Below, piece by piece: positions 52,926 through 62,639 of a stretch of DNA of 64,000 bases. Position 1 is the stretch's first letter. Each line of letters starts with the position of its first letter. The position numbers and the translations under genes were made by a program. Source of the stretch: Oscillospiraceae bacterium (lineage in GTDB: Bacteria > Bacillota > Clostridia > Oscillospirales > Acutalibacteraceae); contig SVQH01000002.1 in NCBI GenBank assembly GCA_015065425.1, positions 39,521 through 103,520 on the forward strand, in the 5' to 3' direction. The notes under the pieces are model-generated. The model saw only the letters and a program-made list of their open reading frames with translations, did not search any database and had not been told where the DNA came from.

Positions 52926-53867
52926 ATGATAAAATTAGGTCTTGCAGGTACGTGGCATGTTCATTTCGGTGGTTATGTAAGAGAATTCAGCAGCAGAGAC
53001 GATGTGCAGATAACTGCACTTTGGGATCCCGATGAAACTGTTGCAAAAGAGAAAGCCGAGGAAATCGGCTGTGCTTATACCACCGATATTGATGAATTTT
53101 ATGCCATGGATTTTGATGCTGTACAGGTATGTGCCGCAACAAATATCCATAAGGAAGTGCTTATAAAAGCAGCTGAAGCACATAAGCATATTTTTACTGA
53201 AAAGGTTCTTACCGCTTCTTACAGTGATGCACTTGAAGTAAAAGAAGCCGTTGATAAGACCCGAATTAAGTTCTGCATTTCCTTCCCCTGGAGAACCCGT
53301 TCCGATTTCCTGTGGATAAAAGAAGCTTTGGGAAAAGAGATTATCGGTCAGGTGACATATATGAGAATGAGAAATGCTCATGACGGTGTCAGCCGCGGAT
53401 GGCTTCCTCCCTCTTTCCTTGATCCCGTTCCCACCTGCGGCGGTGCCATGATGGATCTCGGTGCCCACGGAATGTACCTTCTCAACTGGCTTATGGGTGA
53501 ACCTGAAAAATGTACAAGCGTATTTACAAACTGTCTTTGTGACAGTGTTGAGGATAACTGTGTTACCGTATTCAGCTATAAAAACGGAGCTATAGGTGTA
53601 AGTGAAACAGGCTTTGTAACGGGAAGAAATCCCTTTGAGCTTGAAATTGCAGGTACCAAGGGCACCATTCTTGCAGGCGGTGTGTTTGATAAGCTCTGCT
53701 ACAACAACGGTGACGGATGGGTTTATCCTGCTCTCGGAAGCGGCAGTAAGTCTGCAATAAACTCTTTCTGTGATGCAATAAACGGGGACGGAGAGCCTCT
53801 TTTCGGTATAGATGACGCCGTGGCTCTTACAAAAACCATGGAAATGGCATATAAGAATATAATCTGA
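52926..53867 (+). CDS. Gfo/Idh/MocA-family oxidoreductase
   Basis: The 313-residue protein has a Rossmann N-terminus ('IKLGLAGTWHVHFGGYVREF', a variant GxGxxG) and the family motif 'FTEKVLT' (EKP position). A C-terminal alpha/beta domain contains 'GGAMMDLGAHGMYLLNWL', where His is the presumed catalytic residue. It likely oxidises or epimerises a sugar or inositol derivative with NAD(P). ATG 52926 follows AAAGGAG; the longer frame to 52857 lies inside rmuC. It precedes the second GH3 gene by 49 nt, a plausible sugar-catabolic pair. Confidence 0.88.
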   Translation: MIKLGLAGTWHVHFGGYVREFSSRDDVQITALWDPDETVAKEKAEEIGCAYTTDIDEFYAMDFDAVQVCAATNIHKEVLIKAAEAHKHIFTEKVLTASYSDALEVKEAVDKTRIKFCISFPWRTRSDFLWIKEALGKEIIGQVTYMRMRNAHDGVSRGWLPPSFLDPVPTCGGAMMDLGAHGMYLLNWLMGEPEKCTSVFTNCLCDSVEDNCVTVFSYKNGAIGVSETGFVTGRNPFELEIAGTKGTILAGGVFDKLCYNNGDGWVYPALGSGSKSAINSFCDAINGDGEPLFGIDDAVALTKTMEMAYKNII

Positions 53868-53916
53868 AAACCATTGAATAATATGGAAAAAATATTCGAA
53901 AAAAAGGAGTTTTAAC

Positions 53917-56364
53917 ATGAAACACAAGGAACTTCTGGCACAGATGACTCTTGAAGAAAAGACTGCTCTTTGCTCGGGCAAGGATTTCTGGCATCTGAAC
54001 GAATGTGAGAGACTGGGACTTAAATCCATAATGGTTTCAGACGGCCCTCACGGACTCAGAAAGCATAATGACAAGAAGGAAAAAACCGATATTATGGGGT
54101 CGGTTCCCGCTGTCTGTTTTCCGACGGCTTCTGCAACTGCCGCTTCATGGGATGAAGACCTCATTTACAGAATGGGGGAGGCTCTCGGAGATGAATGCAG
54201 GGCAGAAAAGGTGTCTGTGCTTCTCGGACCCGGAAATAATATCAAGCGTTCTCCTCTTTGCGGCAGAAACTTTGAATATTTTTCCGAAGACCCCTATCTC
54301 GGCGGTAAAATGGCAGCCTCATTCATAAGAGGTGTACAGTCAAAAGGAATAGGTACATCCCTCAAGCACTTTGCCGCAAACAATCAGGAAACAAGAAGAA
54401 TGACTATTGATACCATTGCAGATGAAAGAACACTGCGTGAAATATATCTTGCTTCCTTTGAAATTGCCGTAAAAGAGGGCAAGCCATGGACAGTTATGAA
54501 TGCTTATAATAAGCTTCTCGGAACTTACTGTGCCGAAAACGAATGGCTGCTGGGTAAGGTGCTTCGTGACGAATGGGGCTTTGACGGTGTTGTTGTTACT
54601 GACTGGGGTGCTGAGAATGAAATTCACAAGGGAATAAAAGCAGGTCAGAATCTTGAAATGCCCGGTTCCAACGGACTCGGAAGCAAAAAACTCTACGATG
54701 CAGTAAAAAACGGTGACCTTTCAGAGGATGAGCTTGACGAAAGAGTGGATGAAATAATAGAGCTCATCATGAAGAGCCAGGAAACACTTGGTGATTATAC
54801 ATATTCCATGGAAGAGCACCATGCACTTGCAAAAGAGGTTGCTCTCGGTTCTATGGTCCTTCTTAAAAATGAGGATAATATACTGCCTCTTGATAAAAAT
54901 GTGCGTATAGCTCTTATCGGTGAAATGGCAGTTTCTCCCCGTTATCAGGGGGCAGGCTCTTCCCAGATAAATGCTCCCAATGTTGACAATGTATATGATG
55001 TCATGCTTTCAAAGAATTACGGTTTTGTCTATGCCAAGGGCTATGACAAGACAAAGGATGTAACGGATATCGAGCTTCTCAGGGAGGCTGTTGAAACTGC
55101 AAAGACATCGGATATCGCAGTGATTTTCTGCGGACTTACAGAGGAATATGAATCTGAAGGCTTTGACCGTGACCATATAAAAATACCCGGAAGCCATAAA
55201 AATCTTATAAAAGCAGTCTCTAAGGCAAATCCCAACACCGTTGTTGTTCTGTCGGGCGGTTCTCCCGTGGAAATGCCGTGGATAAGTTCCGTAAAGGCTG
55301 TTCTTAACGGTTATCTCGGAGGAGAAGCAGGTGCTGCAGCGGCAGTTGAGCTTCTTTACGGTGAAAGTAATCCTTCGGGAAAGCTGGCTGAAACTTATCC
55401 TTTGACAATAAGTGACAATCCCTCTTATAATCGGTTCCCCGGCTCGGTAAAATCTGTGGAATACAGAGAAAGCATATATGTCGGCTACAGATATTACGAC
55501 AAGAGAAATCTTGATGTCTGTTTTCCCTTCGGCTTCGGTCTTTCTTATACGCAGTTTGAATATTCGGATATCAAGCTCTCGAAAAAGAGCATGAAGGATA
55601 CTTCAAGTGTGGATGTCAGCTTCAAGGTGAAAAATACGGGCAAAACCGCAGGTGCGGAAATTGTTCAGCTTTATGTAAAGGATAATGAAAGCACTGTTTT
55701 CCGTCCCGAAAAGGAACTTAAAGGCTTCAGAAAGATATATCTTGATGCCGGTGAAGAAAAAACCGTTACATTTACCCTCGGTAAGCGGGCATTTGCATAT
55801 TATAATGTAAATATACACGACTGGCATGTTGAAACGGGTGATTTCACAATACTTGCAGGTGCATCCTCCCGTGATATCAGGCTTAGTGCAAAGATAAAGG
55901 TTACATCTTCCGAAAGCGATGTTCTTGTTCCCGATTACAGTGAAAATTTGCCCTGTTATTATGAAGGCGATGTTCAGAATGTAAGCGATGAAGATTTTGA
56001 AAAGCTTCTCGGCTATGAGATTCCTTATAAAAATGAGGATGTGAATACGGAGATAACCATTAACAGTGCACTTGAGGATGCTGCAGGAACAAAGGCAGGA
56101 AAGATAATAAACGATCTTCTTCTTTCCGTATTCAAGAGCATGAGTAAGGGTAATCTCTCACAGGAAAAAATGATGACTTCCATGGCACTTCAGATACCTA
56201 TCCGTTGCTTTATTTCAATGAGTATGGGTGTGTTTACTCCCGAAATGGCAGACGGACTTTGTCTTATACTCAACGGCAAAGGTACTATGAAGGGTATAGG
56301 TAAAATAGTTGGCGGTATAGGTGCCGCCGTGGGCAATATCGGAATGCTTCTTAATTCAATATGA
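53917..56364 (+). CDS. GH3 beta-glucosidase with a C-terminal extension
   Basis: The 815-residue protein has the GH3 barrel (K150-H151; nucleophile D229 in VVTDWGA), the sandwich domain and a fibronectin III-like domain ('AEIVQLYVKDNESTVFRPEKEL'). About 115 extra residues follow (700-815), with a Met-rich helical part and a glycine-rich hydrophobic end. No signal peptide is present, so action is probably cytoplasmic. It differs from the GH3 at 10892 in having the SDGPHGLRK N-terminus and the extension. AAAGGAG precedes the ATG. Confidence 0.92.
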   Translation: MKHKELLAQMTLEEKTALCSGKDFWHLNECERLGLKSIMVSDGPHGLRKHNDKKEKTDIMGSVPAVCFPTASATAASWDEDLIYRMGEALGDECRAEKVSVLLGPGNNIKRSPLCGRNFEYFSEDPYLGGKMAASFIRGVQSKGIGTSLKHFAANNQETRRMTIDTIADERTLREIYLASFEIAVKEGKPWTVMNAYNKLLGTYCAENEWLLGKVLRDEWGFDGVVVTDWGAENEIHKGIKAGQNLEMPGSNGLGSKKLYDAVKNGDLSEDELDERVDEIIELIMKSQETLGDYTYSMEEHHALAKEVALGSMVLLKNEDNILPLDKNVRIALIGEMAVSPRYQGAGSSQINAPNVDNVYDVMLSKNYGFVYAKGYDKTKDVTDIELLREAVETAKTSDIAVIFCGLTEEYESEGFDRDHIKIPGSHKNLIKAVSKANPNTVVVLSGGSPVEMPWISSVKAVLNGYLGGEAGAAAAVELLYGESNPSGKLAETYPLTISDNPSYNRFPGSVKSVEYRESIYVGYRYYDKRNLDVCFPFGFGLSYTQFEYSDIKLSKKSMKDTSSVDVSFKVKNTGKTAGAEIVQLYVKDNESTVFRPEKELKGFRKIYLDAGEEKTVTFTLGKRAFAYYNVNIHDWHVETGDFTILAGASSRDIRLSAKIKVTSSESDVLVPDYSENLPCYYEGDVQNVSDEDFEKLLGYEIPYKNEDVNTEITINSALEDAAGTKAGKIINDLLLSVFKSMSKGNLSQEKMMTSMALQIPIRCFISMSMGVFTPEMADGLCLILNGKGTMKGIGKIVGGIGAAVGNIGMLLNSI

Positions 56365-56410
56365 GAAACTTTTAAGAATTGTGTTCTCTTTTTCAGGGGC
56401 ATAAGAAATT

Positions 56411-56454
56411 ATAAATACGGGCTGTTGCTTGAATCCGCAACAGTCCGTATTTAT
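56411..56454. terminator. Bidirectional terminator between GH3 and the sugar kinase
   Basis: ATAAATACGGGCTGTTGC (56411-56428) pairs with GCAACAGTCCGTATTTAT (56437-56454) with one G-U pair. It separates two convergent genes. Confidence 0.78.
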
Positions 56455-56466
56455 AATGTTTTGATA

Positions 56467-57375
56467 TTATAGCATTCCGCCGTGTTTTTCGGTGGAAAGA
56501 GAAGCTATTGTACACGCCTTTTCCGTAATATCGTGTAACATCTCGGAAGATAATTCAGACGGATGAATTCCGCTTTTTGCTGTCAGTGATACTGCGGTTC
56601 CTGCGAATATATCGCCTGCTCCCGTGGTATCAACAGGGGAGACAGGTATGCTGCTGACTGCGTAGCCGCTGCAGTTTCTGTTCCTGAAATAACAGCCGTC
56701 TTTTCCCAGAGTTACAAAGACAAGGGAACACGGGTACTCATTGATAAGTGTTTCAGCCGCTTTTTCATATCCGACGGAAAAAATAAATTCAGCTTCGTCG
56801 GAGCTCATTTTTACAATATCGGCATATTTCATGCCAAGAAGCATGTTTTCTTTTGCTTCTGTTTCACTTTTCCATAAAGGAGCACGGTAATTCGGGTCAT
56901 AGCTTATAAGTTTTTCCTTGCTTTTTGCATAATCTGCCAGTTTCAGGACAGTGCTTTTAGACGGTTGGTCTGTGAAGGACAATGAACCGAAATGAAACAC
57001 GGTGCATCTGTCAATAAGGCTGAGGTCAACCTCTTCATAACGAAGACAGGTGTCTGCACCGGGTTTTCTTGCAAAAGAAAAATTTCTTTCTCCGTCCTTT
57101 GAAAGTGTCACAAAGGCAAGTGTGGTGAATACATTATCATCGCATATTATTCCGCTGACATCAATTTCTTTTGATTTCAGTATATCTGTCAGTTTTTTTC
57201 CGAAGGCATCATTTCCGATTTTGCCGATAAAAGCCGCCTCAAGGCCTGCATTTTTTACGGCAGACAGAAAATTAGCGGGAGCTCCGCCGGGGGCAGCGGA
57301 TAATATCGGCAGACCGAAATCGTTGCAACCTTTTTCAGTAAAATCAATGAGCAGTTCACCTGCGGCACATATCAT
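56467..57375 (-). CDS. PfkB-family sugar kinase (fructokinase-like)
   Basis: The roughly 302-residue ribokinase-fold enzyme shows 'AAGELLIDFTEKG', 'SAAPGGAPANFLSAVKNAGL' (sugar site) and the catalytic 'VDTTGAGDIFAGTAVS' with the anion-hole GAGD. Fructokinase is the closest type. I prefer ATG 57375, which overlaps the folD stop as ATGA; ATG 57390 inside folD is possible but has a poor RBS. Confidence 0.86.
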   Translation of the reverse strand: MICAAGELLIDFTEKGCNDFGLPILSAAPGGAPANFLSAVKNAGLEAAFIGKIGNDAFGKKLTDILKSKEIDVSGIICDDNVFTTLAFVTLSKDGERNFSFARKPGADTCLRYEEVDLSLIDRCTVFHFGSLSFTDQPSKSTVLKLADYAKSKEKLISYDPNYRAPLWKSETEAKENMLLGMKYADIVKMSSDEAEFIFSVGYEKAAETLINEYPCSLVFVTLGKDGCYFRNRNCSGYAVSSIPVSPVDTTGAGDIFAGTAVSLTAKSGIHPSELSSEMLHDITEKACTIASLSTEKHGGML

Positions 57376-58220
57376 AAGTTTCTTTTCCATGCTTCAAGTG
57401 TGTTTTTCATAAGCATTGTAATCGTCATAGGGCCTACTCCTCCGGGGACGGGTGTAATGGCAGCTGCTTTCTCTTTTACTTTTTCAAAATCCACGTCGCC
57501 CGTAACCTTTCCGTCGGGAAGGCGGTTTATGCCTACATCTATAACAACGGCACCTTCTTTTATCATGTCCTCTGTGATAAAGTTTGCCTTGCCTATGGCT
57601 GCTATTACGATATCAGCCTTTTTTACCTGTTCGGGAAGGTTTTCGGTTCTTGAATGGCATATTGTCACCGTAGCATTTTCTCTGAGCATGAGAAGTGCCG
57701 CAGGTTTTCCGACAATATTGCTTCTTCCTACGATAACGCAGTGTTTGCCCGCTGTTTCAATGCCTTCAAATTTCAGCATTTCAACCACACCCGCAGGTGT
57801 GCAGGGAGCAAAGCAGGGCTTCCCTGCAAGAAGATTACCCGTATTTACGGGGGAAAATCCGTCTACATCCTTTTCGGGAGAAATGGCATCTATCACTTTA
57901 TTTTCGTCTATGTGGGAAGGCAGGGGAAGCTGACAGAGTATGCCGTCAACTTCCGTTGTATTATTGAGTCTGTCAATGAGACTCAGGAGTTCTTTTTCGC
58001 TTGTATCTGCGGGCATGGCATATTCATAAGAGTTGAAGCCGCAAATTTCACAGGCTTTTTTCTTGTTGTTTACATATATTTTTGAGGCGGGGTCATCTCC
58101 GACGATTATTACCGCAAGACCGGGCTTTCTTGTGCCTTCGGGTCTGTTTTTTACTGCTTCTGCAGTTTCTGTTCTCAGTATTTCCGAAATTTTCTTTCCG
58201 TCAATGATTTTTGCAGACAT
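57372..58220 (-). CDS. folD: Methylenetetrahydrofolate dehydrogenase/cyclohydrolase FolD
   Basis: This 282-residue enzyme interconverts 5,10-methylene-THF and 10-formyl-THF with NADP. Motifs include 'VGDDPASKIYVNNKKKAC' (catalytic Lys in YVxxK), 'DGILCQLPLPSHID', 'VIGRSNIVGKPAALLM'-type cofactor loop and 'TPVPGGVGPMTITML'. ATG 58220 is preceded by AGGAGTGG; an upstream GTG lies in that site. It is the first gene of a two-gene unit with the sugar kinase. Confidence 0.95.
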   Translation of the reverse strand: MSAKIIDGKKISEILRTETAEAVKNRPEGTRKPGLAVIIVGDDPASKIYVNNKKKACEICGFNSYEYAMPADTSEKELLSLIDRLNNTTEVDGILCQLPLPSHIDENKVIDAISPEKDVDGFSPVNTGNLLAGKPCFAPCTPAGVVEMLKFEGIETAGKHCVIVGRSNIVGKPAALLMLRENATVTICHSRTENLPEQVKKADIVIAAIGKANFITEDMIKEGAVVIDVGINRLPDGKVTGDVDFEKVKEKAAAITPVPGGVGPMTITMLMKNTLEAWKRNL

Positions 58221-58373
58221 AAGTACCACTCCTGAAAAAATTATAGTAATTATTATATAAGCTCGGAAGTTATTTTGTCAATAATTTAGTGACATTGAGA
58301 GCAGTTATTAAGATTTCTTATATACTAATTAATAAACATTTATCAAATTGCCCGGAAATTTGAATGAATATCC

Positions 58374-58437
58374 TTGACTTTTGAAGGTTCTTGTAATATT
58401 ATTCTACTGTCAAAAGAATATACTTTGCCGTATATTC
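58374..58437 (+). promoter_or_regulatory. Promoter and leader hairpin of the liv operon
   Basis: TTGACT (58374-58379), 17 nt and TATTAT (58397-58402). The leader starts with a perfect 8-bp hairpin, GAATATAC/GTATATTC (58416-58437), which may stabilise the mRNA or act as an operator. Confidence 0.65.
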
Positions 58438-58462
58438 AAAAATCCGAACGGAGGAAAAAGAA

Positions 58463-59668
58463 ATGAAAAAGTTTTCAAAAGTAATTGTACTTCTTCTTGC
58501 TCTTTCCATGGTTCTCAGCTTTGCTGCTTGCGGCGGCGGAAATGAAGAGACCACGGCAGGTAATGATGAAGGTACAACAAACAACGGTGCTGCTTTAGAA
58601 TATGACCTTTCCAAAGAAGGCGATTATACAGCAGACAACACAGAATATGTAATCGGTGCTACAGGTCCCCTTACAGGTGACACTGCTTCCTACGGTATTT
58701 CCGTACAGCAGGGTGCTCAGCTTGCTGTTGATGAAATCAACGCTGCAGGCGGTCTTAACGGTGTTAACTTCAAGCTTGACATGAAGGACGACAAGAGCAC
58801 AGCTGCTGATGCTTCTACAGGCTATGACGCTCTTTATGAAGCAGGTATGCAGGCTTCTATCGGTTCTGTTACTTCAGGTTCCGCAGAATCCTTTGCAACA
58901 AGAGCTGACGAAGACGGCGTGTTCTCCCTTACTCCCTCAGCTTCCGCTGACAAGGTAATCAATGCAAGTGACTATGCTTTCAGAGTATGCTTCGGTGACC
59001 CCGATAACGGTATCCTTTCCGCTGAAAAGCTTGCTGCTGAGTATGAGAACATCGGTGTTATTTATGATACATCCGACGCTTACTCTTCAGGTATCTATGA
59101 TGCTTTCAAGGCAAAGATGGCTGAACTTAATGTTACATACATTGAACAGTCCTTCGATGCAGAAAACAACAGAGATTTCTCAACTCAGGTTGAAGCTCTT
59201 AAGGATTGCGATGTTATCTTCCTTCCCATTTACTATACAGAAGCAGGACTTATTGCCAAGGCTTGTGTAGCAAAGGGCTGCGATGCATTCCTTTTCGGTT
59301 GTGACGGTCTTGACGGTGTTGCAGACCAGATTGATGCTACTGTTACAAACAAGATCAGCTATCTTACTCCCTTCGATGTAAAATCCGAAGATGCTAAGGT
59401 TTCTGCTTTCGTAACAGCTTATGAAACAAAGTACGGCTCCAATCCCGACCAGTTCGCTGCTGACGGCTATGATGCAGTTTACGCTATCTTTGAAGCTATG
59501 AAGGCTCTCGGCGTTGACAATGTTAAGGTTGATCCTGCTGAACTCGGTAAAGCTCTTACTGCTCAGTTCACATCTGCTGACTTCTCCTATGAGGGAGTTA
59601 CAGGCGGCATGAAATGGGATACAACAGGTGCTTGTGTTAAGGATCCTATCATTGTTGAACTTCAGTAA
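58463..59668 (+). CDS. livJ: Branched-chain amino-acid-binding lipoprotein (LivJ/LivK type)
   Basis: The 401-residue lipoprotein has the lipobox FAAC (Cys near residue 23), an acidic Thr/Asn-rich linker and a type I periplasmic-binding fold. 'IGATGPLTGDTASYGISVQQGAQLAVDEI' spans two adjacent conserved blocks, and 'SFDAENNRDFSTQVEAL' with 'FAADGYDAVYAI' follow. Codon use is highly biased (gct, aag, ggt), indicating strong expression. It captures Leu/Ile/Val or related amino acids for the permease encoded next. GGAGG precedes the ATG. Confidence 0.93.
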   Translation: MKKFSKVIVLLLALSMVLSFAACGGGNEETTAGNDEGTTNNGAALEYDLSKEGDYTADNTEYVIGATGPLTGDTASYGISVQQGAQLAVDEINAAGGLNGVNFKLDMKDDKSTAADASTGYDALYEAGMQASIGSVTSGSAESFATRADEDGVFSLTPSASADKVINASDYAFRVCFGDPDNGILSAEKLAAEYENIGVIYDTSDAYSSGIYDAFKAKMAELNVTYIEQSFDAENNRDFSTQVEALKDCDVIFLPIYYTEAGLIAKACVAKGCDAFLFGCDGLDGVADQIDATVTNKISYLTPFDVKSEDAKVSAFVTAYETKYGSNPDQFAADGYDAVYAIFEAMKALGVDNVKVDPAELGKALTAQFTSADFSYEGVTGGMKWDTTGACVKDPIIVELQ

Positions 59669-59688
59669 TTAAGTTCTTTCGGAACAAA

Positions 59689-59724
59689 GTATATGCCTGA
59701 GGGAATTTACCCTCGGGCATATAC
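59689..59724 (+). terminator. Hairpin between livJ and livH
   Basis: GTATATGCCTGAGGG (59689-59703) pairs with CCCTCGGGCATATAC (59710-59724) with one G-U pair. There is no immediate T tract, so it probably acts as a partial terminator or 3' mRNA stabiliser that raises binding-protein levels above the permease. A smaller CGGTA/TACCG hairpin with TTTTT follows near 59745-59771. Confidence 0.7.
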
Positions 59725-59821
59725 CTGCATTTGTGCCTTTTTCCGACGGTACGATTTTACCGCCGCTTTTTCATTTTTTTGTATATCTGTTTGAAAAATT
59801 CCGAAGAAAAGGAAAACGATT

Positions 59822-60685
59822 ATGAGTATTTTGTTTGACGGGCTCAGTCTCGGTGCTATATATGCTCTTATAGCTCTCGGCTATACCATGGTTTACGGTA
59901 TCGCCAAAATGCTGAACTTTGCACACGGTGATATTATTATGGTCGGTGCTTATGCAGTATTTGTAACTCTTATTTCGGGCGGACATATTGCACTTGCAAT
60001 AGGTCTTTCCGTAATCATCTGCGTTATTATGGGTGTTGTGGTTGAAAAATTTGCCTATAAACCCCTGAGAGGTGCCTCCCCTCTTGCAGTGCTTATTACC
60101 GCCATTGGTGTGAGTTATCTGTTGCAGAGTATTTCGCAGCTGGTGTTTGGTGCAGAACCTAAAACAGTTACTATTGCTTCTCTCGGGGCGATAACGCTTT
60201 TCGGTGCAAAGATAAGCGTTTCATCAATAGTGACACTTGTTATAGGTGCTGTTATCATGGCAGGTCTTACTGTTTTTGTAAAAAAGACAAGAACGGGCAG
60301 AGCAATGGTGGCTGTTTCCGAAGATAAGGGTGCCGCAATGCTTATGGGCATCAATGTAAATAAGATAATATCAATAACCTTTGCCATAGGTTCGGCTCTT
60401 GCTGCTGCTGCAAGTTTATTCTATCTTATGCAGATTCCTTCCGTTGAACCTACCCTCGGTTCAATGCCCGGTATCAAGGCATTTACGGCTGCTGTTATAG
60501 GTGGTATCGGTTCTATCCCCGGTGCTATGATAGGCGGTGTGCTTTTGGGTGTTATCGAAAAGATATGTCTCAGTGTGCCCGTGTTGGCTCCTTATACCAC
60601 AGCAGTAGAATTTGGTCTGCTCATAGTTATTCTTCTTGTAAGACCCATAGGACTTCTTGGTAAGAAGAGAAGAGAGAAGGTGTGA
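59822..60685 (+). CDS. livH: Branched-chain amino-acid ABC permease LivH
   Basis: The 287-residue inner-membrane permease has about eight helices and LivH-type motifs 'GLSLGAIYALIALGYTMVYGI', 'LNFAHGDIIMVGAY' and the EAA-like 'GGIGSIPGAMIGGVLLGV'. It pairs with LivM (3 nt downstream) and the LivG/LivF ATPases. The start has a GGAAAA site upstream. Confidence 0.95.
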   Translation: MSILFDGLSLGAIYALIALGYTMVYGIAKMLNFAHGDIIMVGAYAVFVTLISGGHIALAIGLSVIICVIMGVVVEKFAYKPLRGASPLAVLITAIGVSYLLQSISQLVFGAEPKTVTIASLGAITLFGAKISVSSIVTLVIGAVIMAGLTVFVKKTRTGRAMVAVSEDKGAAMLMGINVNKIISITFAIGSALAAAASLFYLMQIPSVEPTLGSMPGIKAFTAAVIGGIGSIPGAMIGGVLLGVIEKICLSVPVLAPYTTAVEFGLLIVILLVRPIGLLGKKRREKV

Positions 60686-60688
60686 TTC

Positions 60689-61855
60689 ATGATAAAGTCT
60701 ATATTAAAATCTGATGATTTCAAAATCAAAAACTTTATAAATTATATCGTGATTGCTGCCGCTCTTGTAGTATGTATAATTCTTTTTCAGGCAGGAGAAC
60801 TTAAGACATCTTATGTTAATCTTCTTGTTCAGATAGGCTACAGTATAATTCTTGCCGTATCTCTCAATCTTGTTGTCGGCTTCCTTGGTGAATTGTCCCT
60901 CGGTCATGCAGGTTTTATGTGCGTTGGTGCATATCTCGGTACATTTATATCTATACAATTGTCCGAAGTGATAGAAAGTAAGGTTATATGCCTTCTTATC
61001 AGTATGATATTCGGTGGACTTATAGCAGCTGTTTTCGGCTTCCTTGTAGGTCTTCCCGCTCTTCGTCTTAAGGGTGACTATCTTGCTATTGTTACTCTTG
61101 CCTTCGGTGAGATTGTCAGAACAGTGTTCAAGAATCTTCCCAAGGAGCTTTTCGGCGGAGCTATGGGACTTTCAACAAATGCCGTTAAATTCACAAAGAG
61201 GGATATTCCTCTTTTCATTATCGTATTCATTGTTGTTATTCTGACACTTTTCTTTGTTCAGAATCTGGTCAGAAGTAAACACGGCAGAGCAATTACCGCT
61301 ATTCGTGACAATGAAATAGCAGCAAAGGCTATGGGTATCAATGTAACCTTCTACAAGCTTTTTGTGTTCGTTATTGCCGCTTTCTTTGCAGGTGTTGCAG
61401 GTGTTTTCTACGGTCATTATGCAACTCCCGTTATGTATACATTTTTCTCATACAACTATTCAATCGAAATTCTTGTTATGGTCGTTCTTGGCGGTATGGG
61501 TTCAATTAACGGTTCCATAATTGCCGCAACACTTATTCCGATTATAAATTACAAGCTTCAGGAAAAACTTCCCGGCGACCTTGCCGCACTTAAATTCCTT
61601 ATTTATGCAGTAATTCTTATAGGTATTGTTATCTTCAACAATGCTCCGAAGCTTGCCCCCATCAAGGAACGTCTTTCTGTCAAGGCTCTCATTGCAAAAG
61701 TGACGGCAAAGAACCGTAAGCCTGAGGATATTCTCAACGACCCTGCACACTGGGATAGGATACCTACTAAGATTGCAATGGATGAAGTTCTTTCAACAGA
61801 TATTCAGCCGGGTAATGAATATGTTCCAGATAAACCCGCAAAAGGAGGTAAATGA
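60689..61855 (+). CDS. livM: Branched-chain amino-acid ABC permease LivM
   Basis: The 388-residue permease has about nine helices with the family blocks 'SLNLVVGFLGELSLGHAGFM', 'GDYLAIVTLAFGEIVRTV' and 'MVVLGGMGSINGSIIAA'. A cytoplasmic C-terminal tail of about 55 residues after residue 330 is longer than in E. coli LivM and ends in a basic segment. It lies 3 nt after livH and one base before livG. Confidence 0.95.
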   Translation: MIKSILKSDDFKIKNFINYIVIAAALVVCIILFQAGELKTSYVNLLVQIGYSIILAVSLNLVVGFLGELSLGHAGFMCVGAYLGTFISIQLSEVIESKVICLLISMIFGGLIAAVFGFLVGLPALRLKGDYLAIVTLAFGEIVRTVFKNLPKELFGGAMGLSTNAVKFTKRDIPLFIIVFIVVILTLFFVQNLVRSKHGRAITAIRDNEIAAKAMGINVTFYKLFVFVIAAFFAGVAGVFYGHYATPVMYTFFSYNYSIEILVMVVLGGMGSINGSIIAATLIPIINYKLQEKLPGDLAALKFLIYAVILIGIVIFNNAPKLAPIKERLSVKALIAKVTAKNRKPEDILNDPAHWDRIPTKIAMDEVLSTDIQPGNEYVPDKPAKGGK

Positions 61856-61856
61856 G

Positions 61857-62627
61857 ATGTCTGAAGTAGTACTTAAAACTGAAAATCTCGGAATTTCCTT
61901 CGGCGGACTTAAGGCAGTTCAGGATGTAAATCTTGAGATAAAGAAGAAACAGCTTTACGGTCTTGTAGGTCCCAACGGTGCCGGTAAAACAACGGTATTC
62001 AACCTTCTTACAGGTGTTTATCAGCCCACTACAGGTACATTTTATCTTAACGGTGAAGAGCTTAAGGGCAATACTCAGGAAAAAATTAACCGCAAGGGTA
62101 TTGCAAGAACCTTCCAGAATATAAGACTTTTCAATAATATGAGTGTTATAAGAAATGTTCTTGTAGGACTTCACAATCAGAAAGAATTCAAGTGTAATCC
62201 TTTCGTAAGTCTTTTCAGACTTCCGAAGCATTATAAAAATGAGGATGCCATGCGTGAAAAGGCAAAGGAAATACTTAAAATAGTAGGTCTTTATGAGGAG
62301 AGAAACAATCTTGCCTGCAATCTCCCTTACGGTAAGCAGAGAAAGCTTGAAATTGCCCGTGCACTTGCAACGAGTCCCAAGCTTCTGCTTCTTGATGAAC
62401 CAGCTGCGGGTATGAATCCTCATGAAACAGAGGATCTTATGACAATAGTCAGAAAAATCCGTGATGATTTTGATATGACCATACTTCTTATTGAGCACGA
62501 CATGAAGTTTGTGTCGGGTCTTTGTGATGAAGTTACCGTTCTTAACTTTGGTACTGTTCTTGCTCAGGGCACTGCTCAGGAGGCACTCAATGACCCCGAA
62601 GTTATCAAGGCATACATCGGTGAATAA
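61857..62627 (+). CDS. livG: Branched-chain amino-acid ABC ATPase LivG
   Basis: The 256-residue ATPase has Walker A 'GPNGAGKTTVFNLL', a LivG-type extension ('RTFQNIRLFNNMSVIRNVLV'), the signature 'LPYGKQRKLEIARAL' (LSYGxQ variant) and Walker B 'LLLLDEPAAGMN'. The start is ATG 61857, with AAAGGAGG at 61841-61848; the longer frame to 61773 is inside livM. Confidence 0.95.
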   Translation: MSEVVLKTENLGISFGGLKAVQDVNLEIKKKQLYGLVGPNGAGKTTVFNLLTGVYQPTTGTFYLNGEELKGNTQEKINRKGIARTFQNIRLFNNMSVIRNVLVGLHNQKEFKCNPFVSLFRLPKHYKNEDAMREKAKEILKIVGLYEERNNLACNLPYGKQRKLEIARALATSPKLLLLDEPAAGMNPHETEDLMTIVRKIRDDFDMTILLIEHDMKFVSGLCDEVTVLNFGTVLAQGTAQEALNDPEVIKAYIGE

Positions 62628-62639
62628 GGAGGGAAAACT

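Noticed and set aside
52935-54029. A 364-codon open frame on the minus strand.
   Set aside because: It lies entirely opposite the Gfo/Idh/MocA oxidoreductase gene and the GH3 start, both of which have clear family motifs and RBSs.
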